A DNA stretch of 64,000 nucleotides, from positions 928,001 through 992,000 of the forward strand of contig JAQFVV010012498.1 in assembly GCA_028023455.1 (NCBI GenBank), read 5' to 3'. Under the pieces are notes generated by a model that did not search any database, was not told the DNA's origin, and saw only the letters and a program-made list of their open reading frames with translations. This stretch comes from Epiperipatus broadwayi (lineage: Eukaryota > Onychophora > Udeonychophora > Euonychophora > Peripatidae). Both the position numbers and the translations under genes were made by a program. Shown piece after piece: positions 23,057-34,671 of this stretch. The first letter of the stretch is position 1, and every line of letters begins with the position of its first letter.

Positions 23057-25361
23057 GAGTGGAATCTCATTATTAATGCTAATAGAAAATCTGGCACACA
23101 TTATGAGCTTGCAAAAGCAAGTCTCAAATTCTTTTTCTCTTCATTTAGTTTGAAGTTCATTGTCATTAATTTGCTTAGGATCAAGCATGTAATAATAATA
23201 AAAAAGAGCTGGAGTTAAAGTTATATTTGTTTATTCTCATTTTATGTCATATCCTATATATGTTTTTTAATGTTATTTCCACAGATACACAATATGAACA
23301 ATAGAACTTAAATTTTTTTTGTTCTTCATCAAGAATCTCAGCAACAGATTCCAAAGTATAATATCTTGTGGATTCCTCTTTCAACCTTATTATTATTATT
23401 AGTGGCAACTTTTGCTTACACATTATTATCAATTTAGTTACAATTATCTTTAGAAGTGCTGACCACCAAACTGTTCCAATGGGTTTCAGCAGAAATGATA
23501 GGTTTTTGGAGCTCCTGATTGCCAGACAAAAACATTTGCAATGTAGTTGTTTTAAAAATATTTAACATCATTTATTTTTTCAGGTTTAAAAACAGTCAAT
23601 CATTAGTCAAAAGATTTTAAAGATATGTCAAAAAGTGATTTATGATTTTACAGTTTTTTAGTAAAGGTACTGTGAGGGTAGCTTATAATTGCACCCACAC
23701 AAACCTTAGCCACCTGAAATATTGGATTGTTTTTTTTCCATTAAGATATTAATATAAAGTAAATAATAAGTTTTGCTAGAACACTTTTAAAAAATATAAA
23801 TGTATAAGTAGTTATGACAATGTACTAACTGCATATTAAATAGTGGGAATGATAGGTGTTTACAATAAAATCACACATATATTTTAGTAATAAAATTCTA
23901 GTGTTTAATAAAAAAAATATAAACATTGGTAAACTTCATACAAATTTATATATATGTTAACAATTGTATTGTGTTGAAGATAATAAATATAGACAATGAC
24001 TTAAACGATAAAAAATAAACAGTCATAGTTATGGAAAAAAGGTCAAGTATTGTACTAGGTAATTAATATTATTATTTTATTATTATTTTTTAAATGAATC
24101 AATAATCACAATATTTTTATAATGCAACAATATGCACATGCTGCGAATAAACAATGGAAATGACACCAGGTATAAAAAGAATCACAATTACAACTAGTTC
24201 TTTAATAATTGTATGTTTGACATGAAAAGTCAACTTTATTAAAGCAGTTATTTTAATAACATTTTTTCTACAAAATGGACATTTTTTGAATCAGAATCTC
24301 AACAAATGCTAATTTTTTTATTTATTTGCCATTTAAAAAAAAAAAATTAAGGAAGCAAACACAAGATTTTTATACCAGGTGAATATTAAAAAAAAAAAGT
24401 TATGATTTTTTTTTTTAAAAACTAAAAAAAAAAAAATTAGAACGTTTTTTTCAGTTAAAAGTTTAATGACAGGAATATGTTATATAGACAATATCACAAA
24501 TAATAAATATATATATATTTTTAATGCGAACCGCATATATATATAAACCTGTATATATGTTGAAAAATATGATATATTTTGGCTAAAACGATTGTCGTCA
24601 GGTGGAGCATTTGCCTTCCACTATGGCCATATGAAGTTAATATCTATCTGTCTACATTGAAGTGTCTGAAAAGCTGGATCCATGCATGATGGAAATCTAC
24701 ATGAAGAATAAAATAAAATCACCCACTGCAATATAGATATGGTCAGAATGTGCTATTCAGAATCAGTAAGGAGTCATCAACATTTATAATGAGTAAAATG
24801 CATAAAGTGTAAGAACTATTATGTAACAAGAACTCTGATGAATAATTGTGCCTGATCATAACGATTCATGAAATGTTGTAAATATTATGATTTTTTTCTT
24901 TTGTATAGATATATTTGTTTATTTTTATTTTATTATCTCAGTCTTATATTTTGGAAGTACTAATGGTATAATTCAACAGTTTGGAACAGTCCAACGTAAG
25001 AAAGTGTGAAGAGAACAGAAGGGCGGGGGAGGGTGAAAAGTCTGATTTTTTTTCCTTTAATAAAATTTAGGTAATTTTCTTCTAAAATGCTTGATTTTTC
25101 GTCCATGACTGTGAAATTGAATGCTTAAACTGAATACTTAAATGGTAAGTTTTTCTCTTTTAAATTCACTACAATAACCAACCAATGCCCCAACATGACA
25201 TGACCATTTATAGTATGTGTTATATGTTTTACTAATAGTATTCTTAAGATCTTTTTAATGAATAAATGATTAACTCTTTTAGTTAATATTCTTTACTATC
25301 ATATCATGTATTGTTTTTTTATTATATTTCTTCCATGATATATAAATATGCAAGGTGATTA
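23057..25361 (-). other. Intronic AT-rich DNA
   Basis: No gene recognised. The stretch about 24520-24650 (aacgattgtcgtcaggtgga, then a gtgga/tccac stem) has the look of a retroelement 3' tail, weakly similar in style to 2541-2575. Poly-A and poly-T runs cluster at 24330-24450. Confidence 0.35.
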
Positions 25362-25369
25362 TTTTAGAT
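25362..25369. repeat. 8-bp target-site duplication, left
   Basis: TTTTAGAT directly abuts the hAT left end and is repeated exactly at 28389-28396. Confidence 0.9.
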
Positions 25370-28300
25370 CAGGCGTGTCAAACTCATTCAAACAATGGGC
25401 CATTTTATGCTACTGGTAAGATTCTCGCGGGCCACATCACACAAATTTTCTTAAAATTGTATTTTGAAGTGAGAATGCAGGAATATAGATAGGGTAATTA
25501 AAGCATATTATGTAGTTTAGTGAATTCACTTCAATAATATACAATTGATATAGTATTGCTTTTATTTAAATATTTATTTTATCTGATTACATATTTATAA
25601 AACTACAATTTATTGTTTTTACTGGAAACTTGCCAGCGTTTTCCTCTTACTAGTTTTTCAATATCTGGATTCAAAGACTGAGAACAAGCAATTTTCATTA
25701 TGGCAGATAGATGTTTATCAGTTAATCTTGATCTGTAAGCTGTTTTATTTAATTTCATGCATGAAAATAATTTCTCACATAAGTATGTACTTCCAAAAAA
25801 GCTTAAAATTTGTGCAGCAAATTTTTTAATTTCTGGGTATCTTTCACCTAAATAGGAATAAATTTTCGGAGTTCCTACTTCTCGATATTTGGTTTTTAAA
25901 ATCGAATCATTCTGGAAATCAATTAATTCCAGTTGTATCGAAGTCGGAGCTTTTTCGACTTCAAAGGCAAATGGTCCCGTGAAAAGAGAAAAAATTTCTT
26001 CGAATTCCTTGAAGTCATCAAAACGTTTATCGAATTCGTCTTTTATTTTTTCAATTTTTGCAGAGTGTTGTGAAAATGAGCAACTTTGATTTTGTGCTTT
26101 TAACTGCTCACACGTAGAAAAATATGTCAAAATGTTCTTTTGCAAATGATTTTTAAACAAATTCAGTTTTTGTACAAAGCTTGCAACTGCATCATACATA
26201 TTCGTTATCAATTGATCTTTTCCTTGCAATGTAATATTAAGATTATTCAGATGGCCTGTAATATCTATTAAAAATGCTAGGTCTTGTATCCACAATGGAT
26301 CTTTTATAATTGATATATTTTCGTTGTTTTCATCTTTCATTTCAAAAAAATATTATTATTTCCTCCAAAAGCAGATAGAAGCTCTTTAAGACATTGTGGC
26401 AGGACAACCAACAAACTTCTGTGTAATAAGGAAGATCTTCGAATTCGGATTCCAAATCTTTAAGGAACGAAGTAAATTGGCGATGGTTAAGTGCTCTTGA
26501 CCGAATAAAGTTGACTATCTTTGTAACTGTTTTAAGTACTTAATCCATTTTTAATAATTTTAAACAGAGAACTTGTTGGTGAATGAGGCAATGAAAAGCT
26601 TTGATTTTCGGTTTATCTGGATATTCATCTTGTAATTTCCTTGCTAGTCGTGATGCAAAACCTTTAGTTTCACCTGTCATCGATTTAGCACCATCAGTTG
26701 TAACAGAAACAAGCTTGTCAAGAGGAAAGTTAAGTTTTTCTAAAATGCTCCATACGGCATCAAAAATATCTTCACCAGTTGTTGTTCCGTGAAGAGGGAT
26801 AAATTCCAACAATTCTTCGGTGATCCTCATGTTATTATCGCAACCACAAAAAAAAAACAGCAACTTGTGCAACATCTCTTATATCCATACTTTCATCAAT
26901 CGCAATTGAAAAGAACTGGATTTTGGTAGATATTTCCTGTAATTGTGAAGTGATGTCATCTGCCATTTCAGTAATTCTATCTGCCACCGTATTTCTTGAT
27001 AATGAGATGTCTCGAAATGCTTGTGCTTTTTCTGGACAGACAAATTCGGCAGCTTTTATCATACATTCCTTGATTAAAGAACCATCGGTGAATGATTTTG
27101 AATGTTTTGCTAATAAATAGCTTATTTCATAACTAGCTCTTGTTACTGATTCATTACTTTTTATATATTTTGTAAGCACTCCTTGCTGGCTACTTAATGA
27201 ATTCTTCATTGTTTTTAATTTTTCTTCTCTTATTTTAGCTTCAAAACACGAAAATTGTTTTTCGTGATTAGTGCTATAATGTCGCTTAATATTGTATTCT
27301 TTAGCAACACTAATAGTTTCTTTGCAAATTAAGCACAATCTTATTGTTCACTTCCACACAAAAATAATTCAGTTCCCACCTTTCTTGAAATTTTCTTCCC
27401 TCGTCATCAATCTTTGGTTTTTTATTTAGCGTTGGAAGTGGCATTTTCTGTAATAAAAATAGAGCTTTAGATTTAAATTTTTAAAATTAAAAAAATTGCA
27501 ATTATGTTTATGCTAAATACGCTTCATAAAAATTTAACGCTACTCTAGTATTTAAATGTAAAGAGAGCGCTGCTTTCGAATTATGCTCGATAAATGGAGG
27601 TAACTATAAAAGGTACGGATTACATTTTCTCTCTCTCTCAGTCCAGACTTCCCAGCACGGAGCAATTAAGATAGAGATGTGACAAAGAAGAAAGCTGTGC
27701 ATAAGGCCGTAGATTAGAAATGGTCGAAGCCATTAAAGTTCCCCAAGGCTGAACATAGACTGGTAAAATTGTAGAACTTTTAGTGTTTTCCAAATTGAAT
27801 TGTAATCGTTACTAACTTATATGTAAAATATTATTGTTTCTCATGTTTGATTATAATTAAAATATTATATAACAAAATGTCAAATGCATGCTCGTTATTT
27901 CTTATGCTGTCTGATTAGATATTTTTTGAATGAGTTATAAAAGGAAACAACCCGCAAATTTTTAACACACCAATCCGGATAAAGAAACTAGCGCAACTGC
28001 CTTTTGTTACAATTCTAAGAAAAACCCAATATCTGCAGATAGGATTGCTACGTTGGTGGCGCGAATAGCTGACTAATGTATTTATGTTCTCGGAAGCACA
28101 TTATTAACGTTGCCAGCTTTGGTATTCACATATCTCAAATGCTTCATCATCACAAAGGCATGTCATCAAAAATATTTAGCTATGCGTGTAACCGAGAATT
28201 ATAAATTAGCTATGTATGTAGACAACAATTACTGTATATATTTTAGTTCATGTAATTAAATATAAGAGCTTTTTAAAAAAAATTAATTTATTGTTTGAAA

Positions 28301-28388
28301 CATATCGTTCTGTTTGCATTTTATTGCATAGCATCTTAGTCGCAGGCCATGAAAAATCCTTTTGAGGGCCGCCAGTTTGACATGCTTG
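25370..28388 (-). mobile_element. hAT DNA transposon, full length, transposase decayed
   Basis: The element is 3019 bp, bounded by imperfect terminal inverted repeats: left CAGGCGTGTCAAACT, right (reverse complement) CAAGCATGTCAAACT. It is flanked by an exact 8-bp duplication, the hallmark of hAT insertion. Sub-terminal gggcc blocks lie at both ends (about 25400 and 28367). The transposase is on the minus strand. About 940 bases of non-coding 5' region lie between the start codon and the right end. The ends and BED-type transposase resemble the hAT group that gave rise to GTF2IRD2/ZBED-like genes in vertebrates. Confidence 0.9.
25603..27444 (-). pseudogene. hAT transposase (BED finger, GTF2IRD2/ZBED-like), frameshifted
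   Basis: It would cut and paste the surrounding element. From a candidate ATG at 27444 the order is MPLPTLNKKPKIDDEG; a frameshift near 27340; a BED-type finger CLIC...HYSTNH; the first catalytic region IAIDES; a frameshift in a poly-A run at about 26850; then TTDGAKSM and the C-x-x-H motif HCLIH; a stop at about 26540; a broken stretch to 26340; and finally the C-terminal dimerisation region with EKLFSCMK and RSRLTDKHL. Three fragments of 167, 111 and 245 codons stay open between breaks. At least three lesions make it non-functional, yet the reading frames remain long, so decay is not ancient. The family call is from motifs recalled, not searched. Confidence 0.85.
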
Positions 28389-28396
28389 TTTTAGAT
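28389..28396. repeat. 8-bp target-site duplication, right
   Basis: TTTTAGAT, identical to 25362-25369. Confidence 0.9.
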
Positions 28397-28835
28397 CAAC
28401 CAACTTCCACACCTAGAACTGCATACTGCATCTGGAGTTGCACTTAAATTTCTTATTAAGTTAGTTAGCAATATCATTTTAACCTAATAAATTTTTCATT
28501 ACTTTTGGACATATAAATATCTATATTATGTGTATCTATCATGGAAAATAAGGGGTAAATCATTTTAAATTGCTTAATTAACAATATGATAGATATTCAT
28601 CATAGACATAGAAGTTATAAGTATAGAAGAATATATCCAAATAATTCCTTTGCACTTGTAAATATTTTTTATTTTTTTACGTTGATTGATAATTTGTTCT
28701 ATGTTTTTAATATATTTTGTTTTGTAAATAAATATTATGAAGTTTTGTTTAATTGACTAAGTCTCTCTAGTTTGTTGATCCAGCATTTACATTCAATCCT
28801 ATAACCAATATTTTACATATGCACATACACATTAT

Positions 28836-29180
28836 CTTATCACCCTTCCAACTAACTATTCAACCATCCATTTAATTGAAAAAACAACAATGGAATTCTC
28901 AAAGCCCTTAGTGGATTTGAGTGTTCCATCATTGATATTTCAATGAAATGGACGATTGAATAGTTGGAAGGGTGAGAAGATTGAAGCTTGTCCATTAAAG
29001 TTTAAGAAATTGCTATTTTAATATAAGCCGAGCGCTGATTGTGTATATGTATGGAAGATTATGAACTGGCCCAACTAGTTCTGAATAAAATATATATATT
29101 GGGATCATCTATCTTTTTTGAATGTATGTCAGTTGTACGAGATGGAGTAGAGGATGAATATAGACTGAAAAACCTGTTCT
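28836..29180. repeat. Diverged P-repeat copy with palindrome
   Basis: 28836-28985 is a palindrome with arms of about 65 bases (cacccttccaact and its inverse; ccatccatttaattgaaa and its inverse). The right side (to about 29130) resembles the inverted P unit at 12.9-13.35 kb, with the order gaagcttgtccattaaagt, then ggcccaact, then a short AT-rich block. This links the 28.8-kb locus to the composite at 10.5-13.35 kb. Confidence 0.6.
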
Positions 29181-29194
29181 ACCTTTATTTAGAT

Positions 29195-29735
29195 GCTTCC
29201 ATGTTCATTTCCGTTTTACATTTTTCTCAAAGAAAAAATTTATAATATACGGTTTTTCTTTTTTCCAAACTTTACTGTGCATTCTTTCATTTCTATCACC
29301 ATAATGAAATTTACCCACATCACTCTTTTTCAATTGTTTACCAATTCTAGCAGTAAAATTTCTCATGATAATTTTTAAATGCCATTTGGTCTGATCAAAA
29401 GCATTTTGCACATTCTTATAAAAATACTTCTTCATCACAATGAAAATTTGTTGGGGGTATAACTCTGAATTATCTTCATTTAGTATCTTTTAATTTCCAA
29501 TTACTAATTTTGCCACTTTACCTAATGTACCATCAATTTCTACAATGATAATTCTTCCACTTTTTGTTAATAATAAATCTCACACCATGATAACTTTCAG
29601 TGTTTGTATTTTTGTAATAAAATGCATGTCCATTTTTTAAATCAATTGTCCTTTCATTTTCTAACCAATTTCGAATTATGTCCCATTTAATATTAGTCAG
29701 TTTTTTCAATTTTCACAACTTCCTTCACTCAAAGG
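29195..29735 (-). pseudogene. RTE-type LINE endonuclease fragment
   Basis: Minus-strand translation with several frameshifts shows the blocks ELKNGH-like DLKNGHAFYY, then GVRFIINKKW, then NFTARIGKQ, then GKFHYGDRNER, then KKEKPYIINFFFEKN and KRKW. This order is the apurinic endonuclease domain of RTE-clade (BovB/CFDP2-like) non-LTR retrotransposons. The GDFNAKIG motif has become RNFTARIG, so the catalytic aspartate is lost. It is truncated on both sides and inverted relative to the related copy at 34.7-36.9 kb. Confidence 0.75.
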
Positions 29736-29984
29736 TGATCTACAGATATAAAGATACGGTATTAATTTTGAGCTGTTTTTTTTATCATAAATTGTTTTAT
29801 TGTTGTTTTTTTTTTTTCTTTCCCACAAATACTGTTTTCCTAAGAATTCATTTTTAATGCTAAACATTCTAAATCTTCAATATTTTTACTTTTTTATTAA
29901 CAATATCACATGACTTTCTCATGTTTAGTCATATGCTTTTAAAGACAGTTTATCTTTAGAGACATCTTCTGTAATCTTGATTAA

Positions 29985-30356
29985 TCAGTGAACACTAGAT
30001 GGCATAGTGTTATAAAATCCCAATTTCTCAAACCAGTTTCTGACTTCTGCTTTTATCAGTGAAAATTTAGAATTCAAAACTAAATTAATATACTTATGTT
30101 AATAACCACATCACCATAACCTATTGGGCAGGATTGGTATTAAACCATCAAATATCACACGATCACTATGTGCAGTGTTCTCAGATTCAAGGCTCCTCAC
30201 TGATGAAAGTCACAAACTAGAAACTAGTCTGGGGATATTGGATGAGTAGGCACTAGATAAGAATTTTATACACAAACCTTCTTGCATATATTAATTACTC
30301 TGGCTTGCACTGAGTGGCACTGCTGTATGGAGAGTTTTGCCTCTGTGTTTTTATGC
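29985..30356. repeat. FB1 foldback repeat, truncated left arm
   Basis: A short left arm (about 29990-30070: cactagatggcat, ccagtttctgactt, tcagtgaa) and a full right arm (about 30175-30350: ctcctcactgatgaaagt, ggggatattggatgag, gagagttttgcct) flank the middle block with gggcaggattggtatta. The CR1-like LINE tail begins directly after the right arm. Confidence 0.6.
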
Positions 30357-30595
30357 TGGGTTTGGAAAAAGATAAGGGGAATCTAGATATAAAGACCACA
30401 GAGTGGACAAAGATAATGTTATGGAAATGGGATGGAGCAGGACAGAGAAGAATATGGGAAAAACTTAGGGTGGGAATGGAAAGGGAATATAAGGTGGCTA
30501 ACAAGTTTCCCTGGACATAGTGGATGAGAGATTCCTGATTCCGATAAAGAAGCCACAGTGCATCACATTGCAATTTAAAAAAAAAATGTTTTTTG
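30357..30595 (+). mobile_element. 5'-truncated CR1-like LINE 3' end
   Basis: This matches the 3' end of the LINE at 47.9-53.95 kb (53745-53950) in order: ccaya gagtgga(c/t)aaagat, ggaaatgg, gagcaggayagagaagaata, tgggaaa, ggtggctaacaagttt, gagagattcctga. It ends in an A-rich tail (about 30577). A short encoded stretch WTKIMLWKWDG is visible. Truncation at the 5' side is normal for LINE copies, and it marks the true 3' end of the family. Confidence 0.75.
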
Positions 30596-31250
30596 GAATT
30601 TTTTTAGATAGGTTTAAAAAGATTTGTAATATTTATGATTTACAATTGTAAAATAAAAAGCTAAATATAAAAGAAAATTATTAATAACCGAAGATTAAAT
30701 AAAATAATATTAAATATTATATATGATTTTAAAATGAATATACTTTTAGTTAAAGAATCAATGTTGTACAAAGAAATCTATAAAGATAAAATCCTAAGAA
30801 TTTTATTAATTTGGGGATAATAAAATTACAATTTTATGTTGATTTAATTCATAATAATTAGGGCATATTAAAAAATAATACAAGAGTTAATATATTTAAA
30901 TTAATGGTTGTTTGTGATTACAAATAAAGATAGAAATATACATGTATAATCTACATTTATTTTATATTTCAATCTAATATCGCATATTTTTTTATATTAT
31001 CTGGATTTTTTTGGTTTTAATTTATCATATTTATTTTACTTTTATTTTTTTAAATTATATTTGTTTGTTATATTATTTATATGTTTATTTATCATTATAT
31101 CATAGCTCTGAGGAAGACTGCACAACAGTTGAAACATCAGCTTGTGCATGCATATATAAATAACATTTTTTTTGCTATGAAGTGTTTGAAGTAAGATGTA
31201 CAAAACAAAGGAAGTGATAGATTAGTGACATTTATAAAAGAAAATATAAT
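30596..31250. other. AT-rich DNA with a possible retroelement tail
   Basis: Mostly featureless. At 31108-31150 the stretch gaggaagactgcacaacagt followed by tgaaacatc looks like the 3'-tail motif (GAAGRC...GAAAC) found in several invertebrate retroelements. Assignment to a family is not possible by eye. Confidence 0.3.
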
Positions 31251-31610
31251 TTGAAAATTTTTAATAGATATTTTTCCAGTACTTACTTATGGATGTGAGA
31301 ATTGGTCACTTCACAGATAAATAATAGAAAAACTTCAGACTATTGAACGAAATGTGGAGAAATACATGTTGGAATAACAAAAAGGAATGGTAAGAAATAA
31401 ATAGATATCATTAAAGAATTAAAAAATTGAAATGAAATTGGGCAATACATACTGGTAAAAAAAAAAAGATAATAGATGGACAGTTGAAATCTTATAAGGA
31501 TAAGAGATTGTAAAAAACATCTAGAAAGATATCATATGAGACAAGACTGGATTAACCATGGAGAATTTTATATCTTGTAGTGGATTGATATTGGTTGAAA
31601 ATAATGTGGG
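31251..31610 (+). pseudogene. RTE-type LINE C-terminal fragment
   Basis: Plus-strand translation with frameshifts gives FPVLTYGCENWSLHR, EKLQTIERNVEKYML, then DNRWTVEI and RQDWINHG. The order LTYGCETW / LQ..QR.MER.MLG / GRWT is the region after the RT domain in RTE-clade ORF2. No catalytic motifs are included. Confidence 0.7.
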
Positions 31611-32216
31611 CAGGGTTTCTTAAATTTAAGTTTTCATACAATTTTTTAAAAATATAATTAATGCTTTAGAAGGTAAATTTAAGCATAAAAAAGTTTATAA
31701 TGTTGCTCTTTTTGAAAAAGGGACGATTAGTGTCATTAAAATAAAATAAAATCATTTTACATTACTTTTAATTTAAAATCTGTTTTCTTGATAATAATAC
31801 TATTTTTTAATAATTATTTTTTAAATATAATACAAATACTGATTACCCTATTTTTTTTCTTCTTGCAAAACAGTTCATTGTCATTACAAGAATAAAAGCA
31901 AGTCTATTTTCATCTTCCAAATCCTTTATACTTGTCAATCAATCTTCTCAAAATATTACTTTCAGATGAATCTTTACTTAAATTATAATTCAATATTGAG
32001 GTTTATAACTAACAAAATATTTTTTTTCTCCAAACTTCTAAAGGATAAATTTCAAATAGATAATGTAAATACAAAGGTTTTTTTTTTTTATAAAAAAAAA
32101 ATATTTTGACTTGCAATATTTAATATAGTTATGAATTATTATAGAAATATTAATAATGTTTAACCTAATAAAATACACTTCCATTCTGATAAAAATTAAA
32201 TATTTTTCAAACTCAC

Positions 32217-32282
32217 CATCAGTTGTCTGAGCAATTGTTAATTGATAGGGTACTCCACCTTTTGTTAAAACTGACTGGTCCT
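32217..32282 (-). CDS. Upstream coding exon of the PHD-finger gene
   Basis: The exon lies between a strong acceptor (long T-rich tract then TTCTTAG) and a consensus donor GTGAGT. It is 66 nt and encodes, after two split-codon bases, DQSVLTKGGVPYQLTIAQ then TTD, and it ends on one base of a codon. That phase fits the PHD exon at 18430 exactly: the junction codon becomes GAT and reads TTD-DWDRIDC. The open frame, better codon composition than its AT-rich flanks, canonical splice sites and phase match together make it likely part of the same minus-strand gene, across an intron of about 13.8 kb. The peptide has no domain I recognise. Confidence 0.65.
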
Positions 32283-33502
32283 CTAAGAAAAAAAAAAGAA
32301 GAAATATACAAACACACAAAAACTGTGAATAACAAAGATAATAGAAATAGCAAACCTGATAATATGTGTCTTTTATCAGCTTCAACCTACAAGGAATAAT
32401 ATATACGTATTAATTAGTCTCTACACACCCCTGTGGCACCAGATTGGTAATGCAATAGTGCTTACTTCTCAGTATCACCCATTTATTTCATTCATGAAAT
32501 ATGGCAAAAACAAAGATTATAAAACATGAATTGTTTAGGAGAATCTATGGTCACTAATAATTAGCAATCTGGTTTCATGATTATGGAGTGTATAGATATC
32601 ATTACTGTTTAACAAGATGTACTTCAAGAAATATTTGATAGTAAATTAATTGATAAAAATGAATTCTATTTAAACAAAATGAAATATAGAGAAAACAGAC
32701 ATATCAAGAAGAAAACAATAAAACATTATATTTACAAAGATATAAAAATAATTCCAACAGTTTTAAAATTTTCTCAAAATAATGTAATTCAACATAAATA
32801 ATACATATAGCATGCATGCTAGGAAAAAATTGTTTTATACTTTAAAATAAAAATATTAAATACATTAGTAACTTGTTGAAAGCATGCTCAGCATATTATA
32901 TTAAAGTAATTAACATTTTTATTTTAAAGTATAAAACAAATTTTTCTTAGTATATATACTGTATATATTATTTATATTAAAAGATATAAATAATATCCAT
33001 ACAACAGTTTTTGTTATATTACATTGTAAAGTGTCTCAAATCACTTTAGATAAATTGAAAAATATACAAATATTAACAAAATCTGATATATTGTGATCTT
33101 TAAGAATTTTAGCTTCTAGTGAATTTTTAAATCATCCACAAAAATATATGTCTGACTACATAATCTTTACAAATCATTAAGTCATATAAAGATAAATATG
33201 TATTTAAAAACAGAAATTTAAAATTAAAAAAAAAAGAGAAGTTTTTGAAGATTTATTAGTTAGTTTAAAATCAATTCTAATTCACCTCATAAATAATGTG
33301 TTAAGGTATACCACTACTCCCTAATGAAGAATTGTCATTCTACATATTTCATTCACCAACTGATTAAATATACTTAGTTTGTTTTCTACTCCACAGACTA
33401 GATATATGAAATCTACACTGATGCAGTATATAATAAAGATTATGCAAGATTGTATAATCCAATATCAATTTTCAGTTCTACTTCATACTATTGTAATCAC
33501 AT
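32283..33502 (-). other. Probable intron, upstream of the 66-nt exon
   Basis: AT-rich, without further exons I can support, apart from the hairpin repeat at 32812-32965. Confidence 0.35.
32812..32965. repeat. Hairpin repeat (MITE-like)
   Basis: Arms at about 32812-32872 and 32903-32965 pair through ttgttttatactttaaaata and its inverse tattttaaagtataaaacaa. A loop of about 30 bases lies between. There is no coding capacity. Confidence 0.7.
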
Positions 33503-33511
33503 CTTATTATT

Positions 33512-34136
33512 GTACCAGAGGCAAAACTCTCTATACAATAGTACCACTCAGTGGAAACCAGAATAATCAATGGATGCAAGAAGGTTTGTGCATAAAATTC
33601 CTATCTAATGCCTACTCATACAATATCCCCAGACTAGTTTTTAGCTTGTGGCTTTCATCAGTGAGGAGTCTTGGATCTGAAAGCACTGCACCTAGATCTT
33701 AGGATCTAATGCAACCCTCCAGCATCCACCTTTTATCTCTACTTAACTACAAAAATATGAGTCCAAAATTGAAAACATAATATTTTCAATCCAAGCTCAT
33801 TAGCTTATATAGTCATATAGGTCTGAACTCAGTCCAGACCCATACATTTTGGTGTCTTTGGTTCTTTAATAACCATAGCCACTTTATCCTATTGGCAGAA
33901 TTAGTATTAGATCACTAAATATCACATGATCACCATTTCTTATGCTTGCTCAAAAGCTAGAAACTAGTCTGGAAATATTGGATGAGTTAGGAACTAGATA
34001 GGGATTTTATGCACAAACCTTCTTGCATTCATTGATTACTCTGGCTTGCACTGAGTGACACTACTGTATGGAGAGTTTAGCCTGTTTTAACAGCTTCAGC
34101 AAACATAAGAAATGGTCATCATGTGATGTTTAGTGG
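33512..34136. mobile_element. FB1 foldback element with 9-bp flanking repeats
   Basis: A left arm at 33515-33760 (gaggcaaaactct, cccctagatcttaggatct-like blocks), the FB1 middle, then a right arm at 33953-34082 ending gagagttta-gcctgtttt and the asymmetric tail to gtttagtgg. Direct repeats cttattatt flank it (33503-33511 and 34137-34145), extending with one mismatch. Both FB1 elements with flanking duplications end in the same gtttagtgg, which supports it as the true right end of the family. Confidence 0.65.
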
Positions 34137-34145
34137 CTTATTATT

Positions 34146-34671
34146 ATAGTTAAAGCATAGAGAAAACTTCTTTGAACTTAAGACTTTAATCAATATACAG
34201 TCAATTAGTGAATCTTAATCTCTTAATTTGAACTTAACTAAATGTTAAACTAAGCTATCAACTTTGGTCATGTCCACTACATATGTTTCTTTCATGGCAG
34301 TTGCTATTATTATTATTATTAAATAATTATTCGTATAGTAAACAAATACAAAAAGACTGCTCAACTAAATGCAACAATGAGCATTGTGAATTTACTAGTC
34401 TTTTATTTCTGAGCTTAAAACTAGAAAACATCATGATTTTTCATCTCAGTTACCTAACAATTCTTAACTTAAATATCAAATGAATTTTCTTGAAAGCAGA
34501 ATGAATGTGTGAATGATCTTTTTTAGATATTTAAAATGACAAAACTAAATTATGGTCCTAACTCTTAGGAGGCTGTAGAGTCTTCAGCCAAAATAAAAAT
34601 TGGCAAGAGGTTATTAAGAATTTGAGATTGCAGATTCTTACTGACATTCAATGATGTTTTTTTTTTTTTTT
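34146..34671. other. AT-rich DNA, no recognised feature
   Basis: No gene seen. A poly-T run at 34656-34672 leads directly into the RTE relic. Confidence 0.35.

Noticed and set aside
30295-30573. 92-codon open frame on the minus strand
   Set aside because: It is antisense to the FB1 right arm and the LINE 3' end, which explain the sequence better.
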